A stretch of DNA of 36,093 bases from Candidatus Planktophila sp. (GTDB lineage Bacteria; Actinomycetota; Actinomycetes; Nanopelagicales; Nanopelagicaceae): the NCBI GenBank assembly GCA_021741905.1, contig JAIOWZ010000014.1:1-36093 (forward strand), given 5' to 3'. Below are positions 26,308 to 34,092 of this stretch, piece after piece. Numbering within the stretch: the first letter of the stretch is position 1; each line of letters opens with the position of its first letter. The translations under genes and the position numbers were made by a program. A model generated the notes under the pieces. The model searched no databases and was not told where the DNA came from. It worked only from the letters and a program-made list of their open reading frames with translations.

Positions 26308-29139
26308 TTAGCTGCAACCAGATGTGTTTCCACACCCTTCGCATACAAAACATGCACCTGACATACGCATCTTCACTCCACATGTCATACACAGCGGTGC
26401 ATCAGATTTGATTCCCATTGATTCAAGTAGATCAGATGAAGATCCGATTGTTGCTGCAAGGGGCGCAGCTTCAATCTTTACCGCTACTGGCTTACTTGCA
26501 ACCGCAGGAGCCGCCACAGCCGCAACTGCTTTTGGGGTATCAGCCACCGCTACAGGTGCGTACTCGCCACCATTGTCTAGCGCTGCTGCGCGTTCTGCTG
26601 CTGTGTATAGACCCATTGCTGAACGCTGTTCAAATGGTAGGTAGTCAAGAGCTAAACGACGGAAGATGTAATCCATCATGGATTGTGCCATGCGGATATC
26701 TGCATCATCTGTCATGCCTGCTGGCTCAAAGCGCAAGTTTGTGAACTTCTCCACAAATGTTTCTAGTGGAACTCCGTATTGAAGTCCGATAGATACTGCA
26801 ATTGAGAAGGCATCCATTACGCCAGCAAGAGTTGATCCCTGCTTGCCAAGCTTTAAGAACACTTCACCGAGTGCGCCATCAGCATATGCACCAGCGGTCA
26901 TGTAACCCTCTGCGCCACCAACAGCAAACGATGTTGTTGTTGCTGGACGCGCCTTTGGAAGACGCTTGCGAACTGGAGTAGACAAGTCCTCTTCTACAAC
27001 TGCTTCCTTCTTCTTAGCCTTGCCATCGGATAATGGCTGACCAACCTTGCAGTTGTCACGGTATACCGCGAGCGCCTTGATGCCCATGCGCCATGCTTCG
27101 ATGTGTACTTCTTCAACCTCTTCAACAGTTGCATCCTCAGGAAGGTTTACTGTCTTTGAGATCGCACCTGAAAGGAATGGCTGGCATGCAGCCATCATGC
27201 GCACGTGGCCCATGGGAGCAATTGAACGTTGTCCTAGAGCGCAGTCAAATACTTCGTAGTGCTCAAGCTTGAGTCCTGGAGCATCGATGACGTGGCCGTT
27301 TGCTGCAATGAACTCAACGATTGCTTCTACTGTTTCTTGCGCGTAGCCAAGCTTTACAAGTGCCTGTGGAACTGTCTGGTTAACGATCTGCATAGATCCG
27401 CCACCGACAAGCTTCTTGAACTTAACCAATGAGAAGTCAGGCTCGATACCTGTTGTATCGCAATCCATCATCAAACCGATTGTTCCGGTTGGAGCAAGAA
27501 CTGAGATCTGCGCGTTGCGCCATCCATTCTTATCTCCTGTTGAAAGACATGCATCCCAGGCCTTGTTCGCCTCTGCCCACACATCGCGGTCAAGAGTTGT
27601 CTCAGACTTTGCTGCAGATGATGCTGATGCATGCTTGCGCATAACGCGTGCGTGTGGCTTAGCGTTTTGTGCAAAGCCTGCGTACGGTCCAACGATTCCA
27701 GCAAGCTCTGCTGAACGCTTGTAGGTAATGCCTGTCATCAATGATGTGATGGCACCAGCAAGTGCGCGGCCACCCTCTGAGTCATAAGCAAGACCTGAAG
27801 CCATAAGTAGTGCACCAAGGTTTGCATATCCAATACCTAGCTGGCGGAACGCCTTTGTGGTGTCCCCGATTGCCTCGGTTGGGAAATCTGCGAAACAGAT
27901 TGAGATATCCATCGCTGTGATGATGAGCTCTGCAGCCTTACCAAATGACTTTGCATCAAATGATCCATCTGCTTTTAGGAACTTCATCAAGTTAAGGGAA
28001 GCCAAGTTACATGATGAGTTGTCTAGTGACATGTACTCAGAGCAAGGGTTTGACGCATTGATGCGACCTGACTCTGGAGTTGTGTGCCAGTCATTGACTG
28101 TGTCATCGAACTGAACACCAGGATCAGCACATGCCCATGCAGCTTGTGCAATCTTTGTAAAGAGTGCGCGTGCATCAACAGTTTCAATAACTTCACCAGT
28201 TGAGCGAGCTGTTAAGCCAAACTGCTCTCCCTTTTCAACTGCGTTCATGAACTTGTCTGACAAGCGAACTGAGTTGTTTGCATTCTGGTACTGAACAGAG
28301 ATGATGTCTTTTCCACCAAGATCCATGTCAAAGCCAGCATCGCGTAGTGCGCGAATCTTGTCCTCTTCGTTGACCTTTGTCTCAATAAACTCTTCGATAT
28401 CTGGGTGATCAACATCTAGAACAACCATCTTTGCAGCACGACGGGTTGCGCCACCTGATTTGATTGTTCCAGCGGACGCGTCAGCACCGCGCATGAATGA
28501 GACTGGACCAGATGCTGTTCCGCCGGACTTGAGAAGCTCCTTTGAGGAACGGATGCGGGACAAGTTAAGTCCTGCTCCTGATCCACCCTTGAAAATCATT
28601 CCTTCTTCGCGGTACCAGTTAAGAATGCTGTCCATAGTGTCATCAACTGACAGGATGAAACATGCTGAAACCTGCTGTGGTTGGTTTGTTCCAACGTTGA
28701 ACCACACTGGTGAGTTAAATGCGAAAATCTGGTGCAATAGCATGTGTGTTAGTTCATGCTCGAAAATTAATGCATCGTTATCTGTTGCAAAGTAGCCGTG
28801 CTCTTTGCCCGCCTTTGTGTATGTCAATACAACGCGATCGATAACCTGCTTCAAAGACCATTCGCGATTGTCAGCACCAAGTGCGCCGCGGAAGTACTTT
28901 GTGGTAACGATTGTTGATGCATTTACTGACCAAGTATCTGGATACTCAACTCCGCGTTGCTCAAAAACAGTTTCACCCGTTCTCCAGTTCTGCTGCACTA
29001 CATCGCGACGTTCCCACTTCACTTCATCGTATGGGTGTACGCCTTCGTTGGTGTAGATGCGTTCGATCGTCAAGCCCTTACCCTTGAGGGTGTTGTGGGC
29101 CTTGATTTTCGCTGGTCGGTTGATGACCGTCTCTGACAT
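26308..29139 (-). CDS. nrdJ: Vitamin B12-dependent (class II) ribonucleoside-diphosphate reductase
   Basis: This 943-residue enzyme makes deoxynucleotides using adenosylcobalamin as radical source, so it works with or without oxygen but needs B12. It shows 'NSPVWFNVG', 'GGSGAGLNLSRIR' with 'GPVSFMRG', the active-site 'NPCSEYMSLDNSSCNLASLNL', 'GLGYANLGALLM'-like 'GIGYANLGALLMASGL', 'APTGTIGLMMDCDTTGIEPDF' and a C-terminal zinc-ribbon tail with paired Cys ('CMTCGVKM', 'CFVCEGCGNTSGCS'), typical of the long actinobacterial NrdJ. GGGGAA lies 6 bases before the ATG. It follows nrdR by 21 bases, forming the usual nrdR-nrdJ operon. Confidence 0.96.
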   Translation of the reverse strand: MSETVINRPAKIKAHNTLKGKGLTIERIYTNEGVHPYDEVKWERRDVVQQNWRTGETVFEQRGVEYPDTWSVNASTIVTTKYFRGALGADNREWSLKQVIDRVVLTYTKAGKEHGYFATDNDALIFEHELTHMLLHQIFAFNSPVWFNVGTNQPQQVSACFILSVDDTMDSILNWYREEGMIFKGGSGAGLNLSRIRSSKELLKSGGTASGPVSFMRGADASAGTIKSGGATRRAAKMVVLDVDHPDIEEFIETKVNEEDKIRALRDAGFDMDLGGKDIISVQYQNANNSVRLSDKFMNAVEKGEQFGLTARSTGEVIETVDARALFTKIAQAAWACADPGVQFDDTVNDWHTTPESGRINASNPCSEYMSLDNSSCNLASLNLMKFLKADGSFDAKSFGKAAELIITAMDISICFADFPTEAIGDTTKAFRQLGIGYANLGALLMASGLAYDSEGGRALAGAITSLMTGITYKRSAELAGIVGPYAGFAQNAKPHARVMRKHASASSAAKSETTLDRDVWAEANKAWDACLSTGDKNGWRNAQISVLAPTGTIGLMMDCDTTGIEPDFSLVKFKKLVGGGSMQIVNQTVPQALVKLGYAQETVEAIVEFIAANGHVIDAPGLKLEHYEVFDCALGQRSIAPMGHVRMMAACQPFLSGAISKTVNLPEDATVEEVEEVHIEAWRMGIKALAVYRDNCKVGQPLSDGKAKKKEAVVEEDLSTPVRKRLPKARPATTTSFAVGGAEGYMTAGAYADGALGEVFLKLGKQGSTLAGVMDAFSIAVSIGLQYGVPLETFVEKFTNLRFEPAGMTDDADIRMAQSMMDYIFRRLALDYLPFEQRSAMGLYTAAERAAALDNGGEYAPVAVADTPKAVAAVAAPAVASKPVAVKIEAAPLAATIGSSSDLLESMGIKSDAPLCMTCGVKMRMSGACFVCEGCGNTSGCS

Positions 29140-29160
29140 GTGTGGTTCCCCGTCTTCTAG

Positions 29161-29700
29161 TTATGAGTTAATTTTTTGAGATGCGTTAGTGCTTTGTTCT
29201 GCATTACTTGTTTTTTCTTTACTACTTGATGCTGAAGCAATTGGGGTATTGCTAGAAGGTAGAGCGCGGAGAAGTGCGATCTCACCTTCGAAGTCTTCAA
29301 GGGAGGCAAAGTTACGGTACACAGATGCATAACGTAAGTAGGCGACCTCATCTAGCTCTCGGAGTGGCGCAAGAATTGCCATTCCCACTTCTTGAGCTTC
29401 GATTTCTGCTTGTCCTGTGCCTCGGAGAGTCTCTTCTACGCGCTGAGCAAGCAAAACTAAATCGTCCTCGTTAACGGGACGTCCTTGGCAGGCTTTGCGA
29501 ACACCAACCAATACCTTCTCGCGGCTAAATGGCTCTGTGGCCCCGCTTCGTTTAATAATGTTAAGTAGTGAGAGCTCTTGAGTTGAAAATCGCTGGCCGC
29601 ACTGGGGGCACTCGCGACGACGGCGGATTGCGGTGCCATCTTCAACTGGACGAGAGTCCACAACGCGGGAATCATCAAATCTGCAGAATGGGCAATTCAT
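29161..29700 (-). CDS. nrdR: Transcriptional repressor NrdR of ribonucleotide reductase genes
   Basis: A 179-residue protein that senses ATP/dATP and represses ribonucleotide reductase genes. It begins 'MNCPFC' with a zinc ribbon (C3, C6, C31, C34), followed by an ATP-cone from about residue 49 ('[24 protein letters not shown]') to about 140 ('[13 protein letters not shown]'). A Ser/Asn-rich C-terminal tail of about 30 residues extends beyond the usual ~150-residue length. ATG 29700 is chosen over the earlier start because the conserved protein begins at MNCPFC; an AGGAGG lies about 10 bases upstream. First gene of the nrdR-nrdJ operon; a candidate NrdR box lies upstream at 29822-29834. Confidence 0.95.
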   Translation of the reverse strand: MNCPFCRFDDSRVVDSRPVEDGTAIRRRRECPQCGQRFSTQELSLLNIIKRSGATEPFSREKVLVGVRKACQGRPVNEDDLVLLAQRVEETLRGTGQAEIEAQEVGMAILAPLRELDEVAYLRYASVYRNFASLEDFEGEIALLRALPSSNTPIASASSSKEKTSNAEQSTNASQKINS

Positions 29701-29800
29701 CTCGGCGTGTCCTCCTGTCAATGCTCGTTATCTGTAACTTCGGGTGTAAAGGGCTTTTTTGAGCCGAATCGGAATATTACCCTAAAACCACTACTAATGG

Positions 29801-29834
29801 AAGCAATTCTTGCTTTGACCCCTACATCTTGTGT
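29801..29834 (-). promoter_or_regulatory. Candidate NrdR-box region upstream of nrdR
   Basis: On the minus strand ACACAAGATGTAG (29822-29834) matches the known NrdR-box consensus (acaCwAtATaTwG) at about 11 of 13 positions. About two helical turns downstream is a perfect inverted repeat, AAGCAA-N3-TTGCTT (29801-29815), that could be a degenerate second box. The rest of the 214-bp gap between the LysM gene and nrdR holds no other structure I recognise. Confidence 0.45.
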
Positions 29835-29914
29835 TAACTATAAAGCATTGGTTGAGGATTTGCCTGTCGAGTAGGTTAAAACTTTCTGAACGGCGTGTCG
29901 CAACCGTTACACAT

Positions 29915-30286
29915 CTACTTCAAGGGAACGCGCAGCCTCTGTCCAGCCTGCAGATCAAAGCCTGTCAGGTTATTTGCCTCGCGAATGTCATTGACCAAGC
30001 CCTGGACATCTCCTGAACCGTAAGCGGCAGCCACAGACCACAGGGTTTCACCTGGGGCAACAACGATGATCTCGTATGAAGGCGCTGTGCTTGCCTCGAC
30101 CTGTCCGGCCCCGGACTGAGAAGCAAAGCCAGCTGCCATCACCACGGTCAGCGAGAGAACAACACATGTGCGAGCAAGTCGACCACGGCGAGTGATGCCA
30201 CCGGACGGATTGGTCTGCTGATTGCTTAAAAAGCCTTGATTTACAATGCTTTTTCCACTTACTGAATTGAAAGTTAGTGCGCTCAT
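29915..30286 (-). CDS. Membrane-anchored LysM protein divergent from lexA, YneA/DivS-like
   Basis: The ATG at 30286 follows AGGAG by 8 bases and gives 123 residues: a cytoplasmic N-terminus of about 37 residues, one membrane segment (40-56, 'TCVVLSLTVVMAAGFAS') and a C-terminal LysM domain (71-122, 'YEIIVVAPGETLWSVAAAYG ... AGQRLRVPL'). LysM binds peptidoglycan. Small one-TM LysM proteins next to and controlled by LexA are SOS cell-division inhibitors in other Gram-positives (YneA in Bacillus; DivS plays a similar part in Corynebacterium). A perfect SOS box lies 39-52 bases upstream. The LysM fold is firm; the division-inhibitor role is inferred from layout. Confidence 0.85.
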   Translation of the reverse strand: MSALTFNSVSGKSIVNQGFLSNQQTNPSGGITRRGRLARTCVVLSLTVVMAAGFASQSGAGQVEASTAPSYEIIVVAPGETLWSVAAAYGSGDVQGLVNDIREANNLTGFDLQAGQRLRVPLK

Positions 30287-30322
30287 AGTCGTTTCTCCTG
30301 CTGTCCTACCTTGGGGAAGGTA

Positions 30323-30340
30323 TTCGAACAACTGTTCGAA
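30323..30340. promoter_or_regulatory. SOS (LexA) box 1, in front of the LysM gene
   Basis: CGAACAACTGTTCG (30325-30338) matches the Gram-positive LexA consensus CGAAC-N4-GTTCG perfectly, with TT/AA extending the symmetry to 18 bases. It lies closer to the LysM gene. Confidence 0.95.
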
Positions 30341-30380
30341 TAAGACAATTAAACACCCTCCCACTGACAAAAAGCAAGAT

Positions 30381-30404
30381 AAATTCGAACAGGTGTTTGA
30401 ATTT
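30381..30404. promoter_or_regulatory. SOS (LexA) box 2, in front of lexA
   Basis: CGAACAGGTGTTTG (30386-30399) has one mismatch to the LexA consensus, inside a 24-base near-perfect palindrome flanked by AAATT/AATTT. It ends about 22 bases before the lexA start, consistent with autorepression. Confidence 0.93.
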
Positions 30405-30425
30405 TTGGCAAAGGTGTGTCACCCT

Positions 30426-31112
30426 ATGGGTATGCCAAAAAAGAATGACGCAGTAGTAACCGAACTCCCAGACAGCCCAGAAGGCCCACACGGCCTGACC
30501 TCCCGTCAGCTCAAGATCCTTGGAGCAATCAAGGACGCGGTTGAAAACAACGGCTACCCACCAACAATGCGTGAGATCGGCGTTGTGGCTGGCCTGACCT
30601 CCCCTGCCTCAGTCAAGTACCAATTAGAAGCACTGGAAAAGAAGGGCTTCATCCGCCGCGACCCAACTCGTGGCCGCGCCCTTGAAGTTTTAATGCCAGA
30701 TGAAAAGACATCTGAGAACTCAACCCCAGTAGATGCCACCCGCTACATCCCACTTGTCGGTCGCATCGCAGCTGGTGGTCCCATCACGGCAGAGCAATCT
30801 ATTGAAGAGACCTTCCCACTTCCAGAATCACTTGTTGGCAGCGGCGAACTCTTTATGCTCAAAGTTGTTGGTGAATCAATGATTAACGCAGCAATCTGCG
30901 ATGGCGATTACGTAGTTATTCGTTCTCAAAAGGATTGCAACAACGGAGAGATCGTTGCAGCAATGATTGATGGCGAAGCAACTGTGAAGACCTTCTCCCG
31001 CAAGAACGGCCACATCTGGCTACTTCCTGCCAATGATGATTTCGCTCCTATCGATGGAGACAACTGCGAGATCTTAGGCAAGGTAACAGCGGTACTTCGT
31101 TCCGTTCGCTAG
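30426..31112 (+). CDS. lexA: LexA repressor of the SOS response
   Basis: A 228-residue self-cleaving repressor. The N-terminal winged helix spans about 24-87 ('LTSRQLKILGAIKDAVENNG', 'PPTMREIGVVAGLTSPASVK'). The cleavage site is Ala116-Gly117 in 'GRIAAGGPI'; the catalytic dyad is Ser151 ('GESM') and Lys188 ('ATVKTF'). All key residues are present. The open frame extends upstream to 30246 through the SOS boxes, so I use ATG 30426 ('MGMPKK'); ATG 30432 is equally possible. It is divergent from the LysM gene and ends 6 bases from the convergent ROK kinase gene with no terminator visible. Confidence 0.96.
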   Translation: MGMPKKNDAVVTELPDSPEGPHGLTSRQLKILGAIKDAVENNGYPPTMREIGVVAGLTSPASVKYQLEALEKKGFIRRDPTRGRALEVLMPDEKTSENSTPVDATRYIPLVGRIAAGGPITAEQSIEETFPLPESLVGSGELFMLKVVGESMINAAICDGDYVVIRSQKDCNNGEIVAAMIDGEATVKTFSRKNGHIWLLPANDDFAPIDGDNCEILGKVTAVLRSVR

Positions 31113-31118
31113 GCAGAA

Positions 31119-32051
31119 CTAAGACTTAGAAATTTTCAATGCATCCGAACCAAGAAGACCTGCGCCAATCATTCCAGCTTCGTCACTAAACTTTGCCATA
31201 ACCAATGTGGGTGCCTTGTGCATAGTTAATTTCTTATCAAAGTGCTCCCTGATTGGATTGAGTAGAAAATCTCCAGCCTGAGAAACGCCACCTCCAAAGA
31301 TAATTACCTCGGGAGCGAGAATGGTTACATATGCCGTCAATGAAATCGCGATCGCATCGACAGCACTTGACCACGCCTGCAAAGCTATTGGATCTCCAGT
31401 TTTTGCTAAATCAAGGACTTGACGAGCGTTCGACAATTTATTGGAGCTATTCTTATTGTAATTTCTCACAATTGAAGGTGCAGTCGCAATCGTCTCCAAA
31501 CAACCGCTAGAGCCGCAGGGGCAAGAGATCCCAGAATTCACATCTAAATGCCCAATCTCGCCACTATAGGGATTCTCATTGAAAACTCCATCAATAACTA
31601 TGGCACCAGAAATGCCAGTTCCAATTGAAAAATAAAAAGAGTTTTTGTAACCAATTCCCGAACCGTATATGGCCTCGGCTCGCCCACCCGCCCGAACGTC
31701 ATGACCAAAACCAACCGGAAGTTCGATGGCGCTTTCTAAAATCTCTTTGAACTTTACATTCTTCCATCCGATGTTTTCGGAAAACTCAGCAATACCCGAA
31801 ACTGCATCCACAATCCCAGGTACTACTAAGCCGATGGCTTTTGCTTGCGGGTAATCATCGCACATCTCCTTGGCTGCCAATAAAACTTGAGCAACAGCAT
31901 GCTCAGGACCGTTTTCGCGTTCCGTGAAATACCTGCGCTTTTCCAAGATTTTCGCGCCCGAAAGTAAACCTGCTTTGATCTCGGTTCCCCCGGCGTCAAT
32001 ACCTATTACTGGCGCATCATCAATAATGGTCACCGGTAGCACTTCAAGCAT
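31119..32051 (-). CDS. ROK-family sugar kinase
   Basis: A 310-residue kinase with the ATP-binding 'VIGIDAGGTEIKAGLLSG' at the N-terminus, the ROK signature region 'GIGYKNSFYFSIGTGISGAIVIDG', and the zinc-binding 'GHLDVNSGISCPCGSSGCLETIA' (C-x-C-x4-C). These mark glucokinase, N-acetylglucosamine or N-acetylmannosamine kinases of the ROK family. It lies 38 bases after the SIS isomerase gene on the same strand, so the pair could process an amino sugar: one enzyme phosphorylates and the other isomerises or deaminates. The substrate is not readable from the sequence. Confidence 0.92.
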   Translation of the reverse strand: MLEVLPVTIIDDAPVIGIDAGGTEIKAGLLSGAKILEKRRYFTERENGPEHAVAQVLLAAKEMCDDYPQAKAIGLVVPGIVDAVSGIAEFSENIGWKNVKFKEILESAIELPVGFGHDVRAGGRAEAIYGSGIGYKNSFYFSIGTGISGAIVIDGVFNENPYSGEIGHLDVNSGISCPCGSSGCLETIATAPSIVRNYNKNSSNKLSNARQVLDLAKTGDPIALQAWSSAVDAIAISLTAYVTILAPEVIIFGGGVSQAGDFLLNPIREHFDKKLTMHKAPTLVMAKFSDEAGMIGAGLLGSDALKISKS

Positions 32052-32089
32052 TTCATTTCTCTTTCTAAGTTGGATTTCTTTTTTTGCGA

Positions 32090-32977
32090 TTACATGGCAG
32101 GGTGAAGGATTACTGACCGGCCAAGTCCGCGGGGATTATCTGGGTCAAGACCTTTACCTTTTGCAATTTCGATAGCCAATCGTTGGGCCCGTATGAGATG
32201 TGCCATGGGATCAAGTGAGCTCTTTTCTAACAACGCTCCTGTTGCCAGAATGTCTGATTCAAGCTGCGAATCAATCTCGCCAAACATCCAAACAGCTCGC
32301 CCCTTTTGTGAGATAGATATTGGGCCATGTCGGTAATCAAGAGCTGGATAAGCCTCTGACCAAAATTGGGCTGCCTCTCGAGTTTTTAACCCGGCCTCTT
32401 GCGCCAGGCCGATAGTCCATCCACGACCTAGAAATGTTATTTGTTCAACGTTAACCAAATCACCTAAATCACTTTCCAAGGCGATTTCTGCATCGCTTGC
32501 AGCTTTCATTAAATCTAAGCCGTCATGAGCACGTAGTAGCCCAAGTACTGCAGTTGCCCAACGCGTTTGAATTAGTGATTTTTCATCGGCGTATTCCATG
32601 ATTATCGACTCTGTTGCAAATTTTGTAACTGGCGAGCCTTCCACTCCTGTAATTACCAAGGAAGGAATTTTGCTTTTCTTAAGTAAGTCGACTACCTCTG
32701 AAGTTGTTCCAGAACGAGAGATAACGATTAATTTGTCATACTTGCGGTCATGATTAAATTCTGAGCCAGCGTATGCGTCACTTTCGCCACATCCAGCTTC
32801 CTCGCGAAAACCGGCATAACTTTGAGCCATAAACCATGATGTGCCACATCCTGCAACGGCCAGTTTTTCTCCTTTTTTTGGAAGAAGGTGGGAAACCGAA
32901 TTCAGAAATTCGGAGGTTTGGCGCCAAATTGCTGGCTGGGATGCAAGTTCTTTTTCGCAGATATATTCGGAGCTCAT
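32090..32977 (-). CDS. SIS-domain sugar isomerase/deaminase-like protein (GlmS C-terminal/AgaS type)
   Basis: A 295-residue protein made of two SIS (sugar isomerase) domains without the glutaminase domain of GlmS. 'LAVAGCGTSWFMAQSYAGFREEAG', 'VISRSGTTSEVVDLLKKSK' and 'QFWSEAYPALDYRHGPISIS' carry the phosphosugar-binding Ser/Thr residues and the C-terminal 'RHGP' loop found in GlmS, FrlB and AgaS relatives. ATG 32977 ('MSSEYICEKEL') is chosen because relatives start there; no ribosome-binding site is obvious and the longer frame reaches 33013. Likely pairs with the ROK kinase in amino-sugar use. A tRNA 3' fragment lies about 60 bases upstream. Confidence 0.87.
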   Translation of the reverse strand: MSSEYICEKELASQPAIWRQTSEFLNSVSHLLPKKGEKLAVAGCGTSWFMAQSYAGFREEAGCGESDAYAGSEFNHDRKYDKLIVISRSGTTSEVVDLLKKSKIPSLVITGVEGSPVTKFATESIIMEYADEKSLIQTRWATAVLGLLRAHDGLDLMKAASDAEIALESDLGDLVNVEQITFLGRGWTIGLAQEAGLKTREAAQFWSEAYPALDYRHGPISISQKGRAVWMFGEIDSQLESDILATGALLEKSSLDPMAHLIRAQRLAIEIAKGKGLDPDNPRGLGRSVILHPAM

Positions 32978-33039
32978 GCCACGAGGGTAGGCGTGGATAA
33001 TCCCTAGAGTCAAGAGAGATTAAGTGAAATTGAGACAGA

Positions 33040-33063
33040 GCTGCCGACAGGACTCGAACCTAC
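33040..33063 (-). other. tRNA 3'-end fragment (T-arm plus acceptor strand), possible attachment-site remnant
   Basis: On the minus strand GTAGG-TTCGAGT-CCTGT forms a T-arm with the invariant TTCGA loop, followed by a seven-base acceptor-like strand CGGCAGC. The DNA upstream on that strand is the 3' end of the Rieske gene, so no D-arm or anticodon arm exists. Such tRNA 3' ends are typical left-overs of integrase attachment sites. Confidence 0.55.
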
Positions 33064-33066
33064 TGT

Positions 33067-33702
33067 TTACGGTTTGATGTAAATCTTTCCATCTCGCTCC
33101 ATTACTTCATAACGCGTCAGTGGCAATCTAGCTGGCCCTGATTGTGCCGCTCCATCATATGGACTAAAAATGCTCATATGACAATTACAAATCAACTCTT
33201 CTTTTCCTGCAACAACTTTGCAACCAGCATGTGTGCAATAAACGCTGACTGCATAGACCTTTCCACCTAGACGTGAAAAAGAGTATGAGGTGTATAGGTT
33301 TTTCGTGGTATTTACTTCAATGATCTTTATCTGTCCCTCTTTGAGTTCAGAGGAGTTAGCAACAAAGGCACCTTCAGTAGATGTTGGCGAAGGTGTTGGA
33401 GTTGCTGTTGCAGAAGTACTTGGCGTTGCAGAAGCACTTGGCGTTGCAGAAGCAGTTGGCTTTGCAGTAGCACTGGCAGTAGCCGTAGCAACCTTTGCAC
33501 CTTGCTTCCAGATCAGCTTGCCCTTGGACTTAACAACTGTGTAGACATAACCGCGATAGACAACCTTTTGACCGACCCTGCTGGCCTTTAATGTTGGCCC
33601 AGCGGCCGCGGCCATTGAAGGAAAGAGAAGCAATAGTGCAGACAGGCCCAGCCCGCCGACCACCTCACGGCGGCGCACAACCTCTTTAATCCAAGAACTC
33701 AT
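33067..33702 (-). CDS. Exported Rieske [2Fe-2S] protein with low-complexity linker
   Basis: This 211-residue protein starts with a Tat-like signal ('VVRRREVVGGLGLSALLLLF'), as expected for a cofactor-carrying exported protein. A small Lys-rich module follows ('GQKVVYRGYVYTVVKSKGKL', then 'IWKQG'), resembling the module in the metalloprotease at 3403. An Ala/Thr/Pro/Ser linker (about 70-110) leads to a C-terminal Rieske domain with ligands C156-x-H158 and C172-x2-H175 and disulfide cysteines C161 and C174 ('CTHAGC', 'CNCH'). The cluster should transfer electrons outside the cytoplasm, but no quinone oxidase or reductase partner is adjacent. The stop lies 4 bases from the tRNA fragment. Confidence 0.9.
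   Translation of the reverse strand: MSSWIKEVVRRREVVGGLGLSALLLLFPSMAAAAGPTLKASRVGQKVVYRGYVYTVVKSKGKLIWKQGAKVATATASATAKPTASATPSASATPSTSATATPTPSPTSTEGAFVANSSELKEGQIKIIEVNTTKNLYTSYSFSRLGGKVYAVSVYCTHAGCKVVAGKEELICNCHMSIFSPYDGAAQSGPARLPLTRYEVMERDGKIYIKP
33410..33480. repeat. 18-bp imperfect tandem repeat in the Rieske gene linker
   Basis: About four copies of an 18-base unit close to GTTGCAGAAGCACTTGGC encode the Ser/Ala/Thr/Pro linker (six residues per unit). Multiples of three keep the frame. Confidence 0.75.
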
Positions 33703-33822
33703 CTACAAAAAGTAGTGCAGGCCGCCGTTCTTTTCCTGTTAAAACAAGTATTTAACCCAACGCTCACCCAACATTCACCTACTCCATGCATCTGGGAAAC
33801 CTTGGCACCTCATGATCTGCCT

Positions 33823-33993
33823 ATGAACTCCAACAACCTGCTTAGCCTGCTCATTGCTAATCAATTTGTAGTTGACCATGAGATTCAATTTGAGGATGAG
33901 GAGCGTGGCCGTTTTGCCCGCTCCCGCCGTGCTATTGAATCCCACGACCTAGAACTCCAAGCACAGATCGCAGAGCGCACCATCGCTATATAA
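33823..33993 (+). CDS. Small hypothetical protein (56 aa)
   Basis: The ATG at 33823 opens a 56-residue frame: 'MNSNNLLSLLIANQFVVDHE' followed by a charged, probably helical tail ('EDEERGRFARSRRAIESHD', 'LELQAQIAERTIAI'). No known domain is recognised. Support for a real gene comes from its position between a promoter-sized gap and a string of hairpins ending in a terminator, and from its sensible amphipathic helix content. There is no strong ribosome-binding site. A longer frame to 33715 has unlikely composition and is not used. Confidence 0.5.
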   Translation: MNSNNLLSLLIANQFVVDHEIQFEDEERGRFARSRRAIESHDLELQAQIAERTIAI

Positions 33994-34000
33994 AAAGTTT

Positions 34001-34039
34001 TCTCTACCTCGGTAGGGAGATCTTCCATTTGAGGGAATG
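34001..34039 (+). promoter_or_regulatory. Two small hairpins preceding the terminator-like hairpin
   Basis: TCTC-TACC/GGTA-GAGA (34001-34020, with a two-base bulge) and CCATT-N6-AATGG (34024-34039) fold in series. Together with the hairpin at 34050-34083 they make three stems within 83 bases in front of the DUF4287-DUF1801 gene. Confidence 0.45.
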
Positions 34040-34049
34040 GATACGAGAT

Positions 34050-34090
34050 ATAACCCCCGTAGCCCTATCGCTACGGGGGTTATTCTTTTC
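34050..34090 (+). terminator. Strong rho-independent terminator hairpin, directly before the DUF4287-DUF1801 gene
   Basis: A perfect 14-bp stem (ATAACCCCCGTAGC with GCTACGGGGGTTAT) around a CCTATC loop is followed by TCTTTT. It would end the transcript of the small gene at 33823. The next ATG lies only 9 bases after the stem, so the G-run that could serve as its ribosome-binding site is buried in the hairpin. Confidence 0.85.
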
Positions 34091-34092
34091 CC

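Noticed and set aside
30246-30425. Extended N-terminus of lexA
   Set aside because: It runs through both SOS boxes and the promoter region; homologues start near the Met at 30426.
33040-33063. A complete tRNA gene at the T-arm match
   Set aside because: Upstream on that strand lies the coding end of the Rieske gene; no D-arm, anticodon arm or matching 5' acceptor strand is present.
33290-33544. Plus-strand open frame rich in Ala-Val-Glu across the Rieske gene linker
   Set aside because: Antisense to the low-complexity linker of a gene with a complete Rieske motif; no start signal and no domain.
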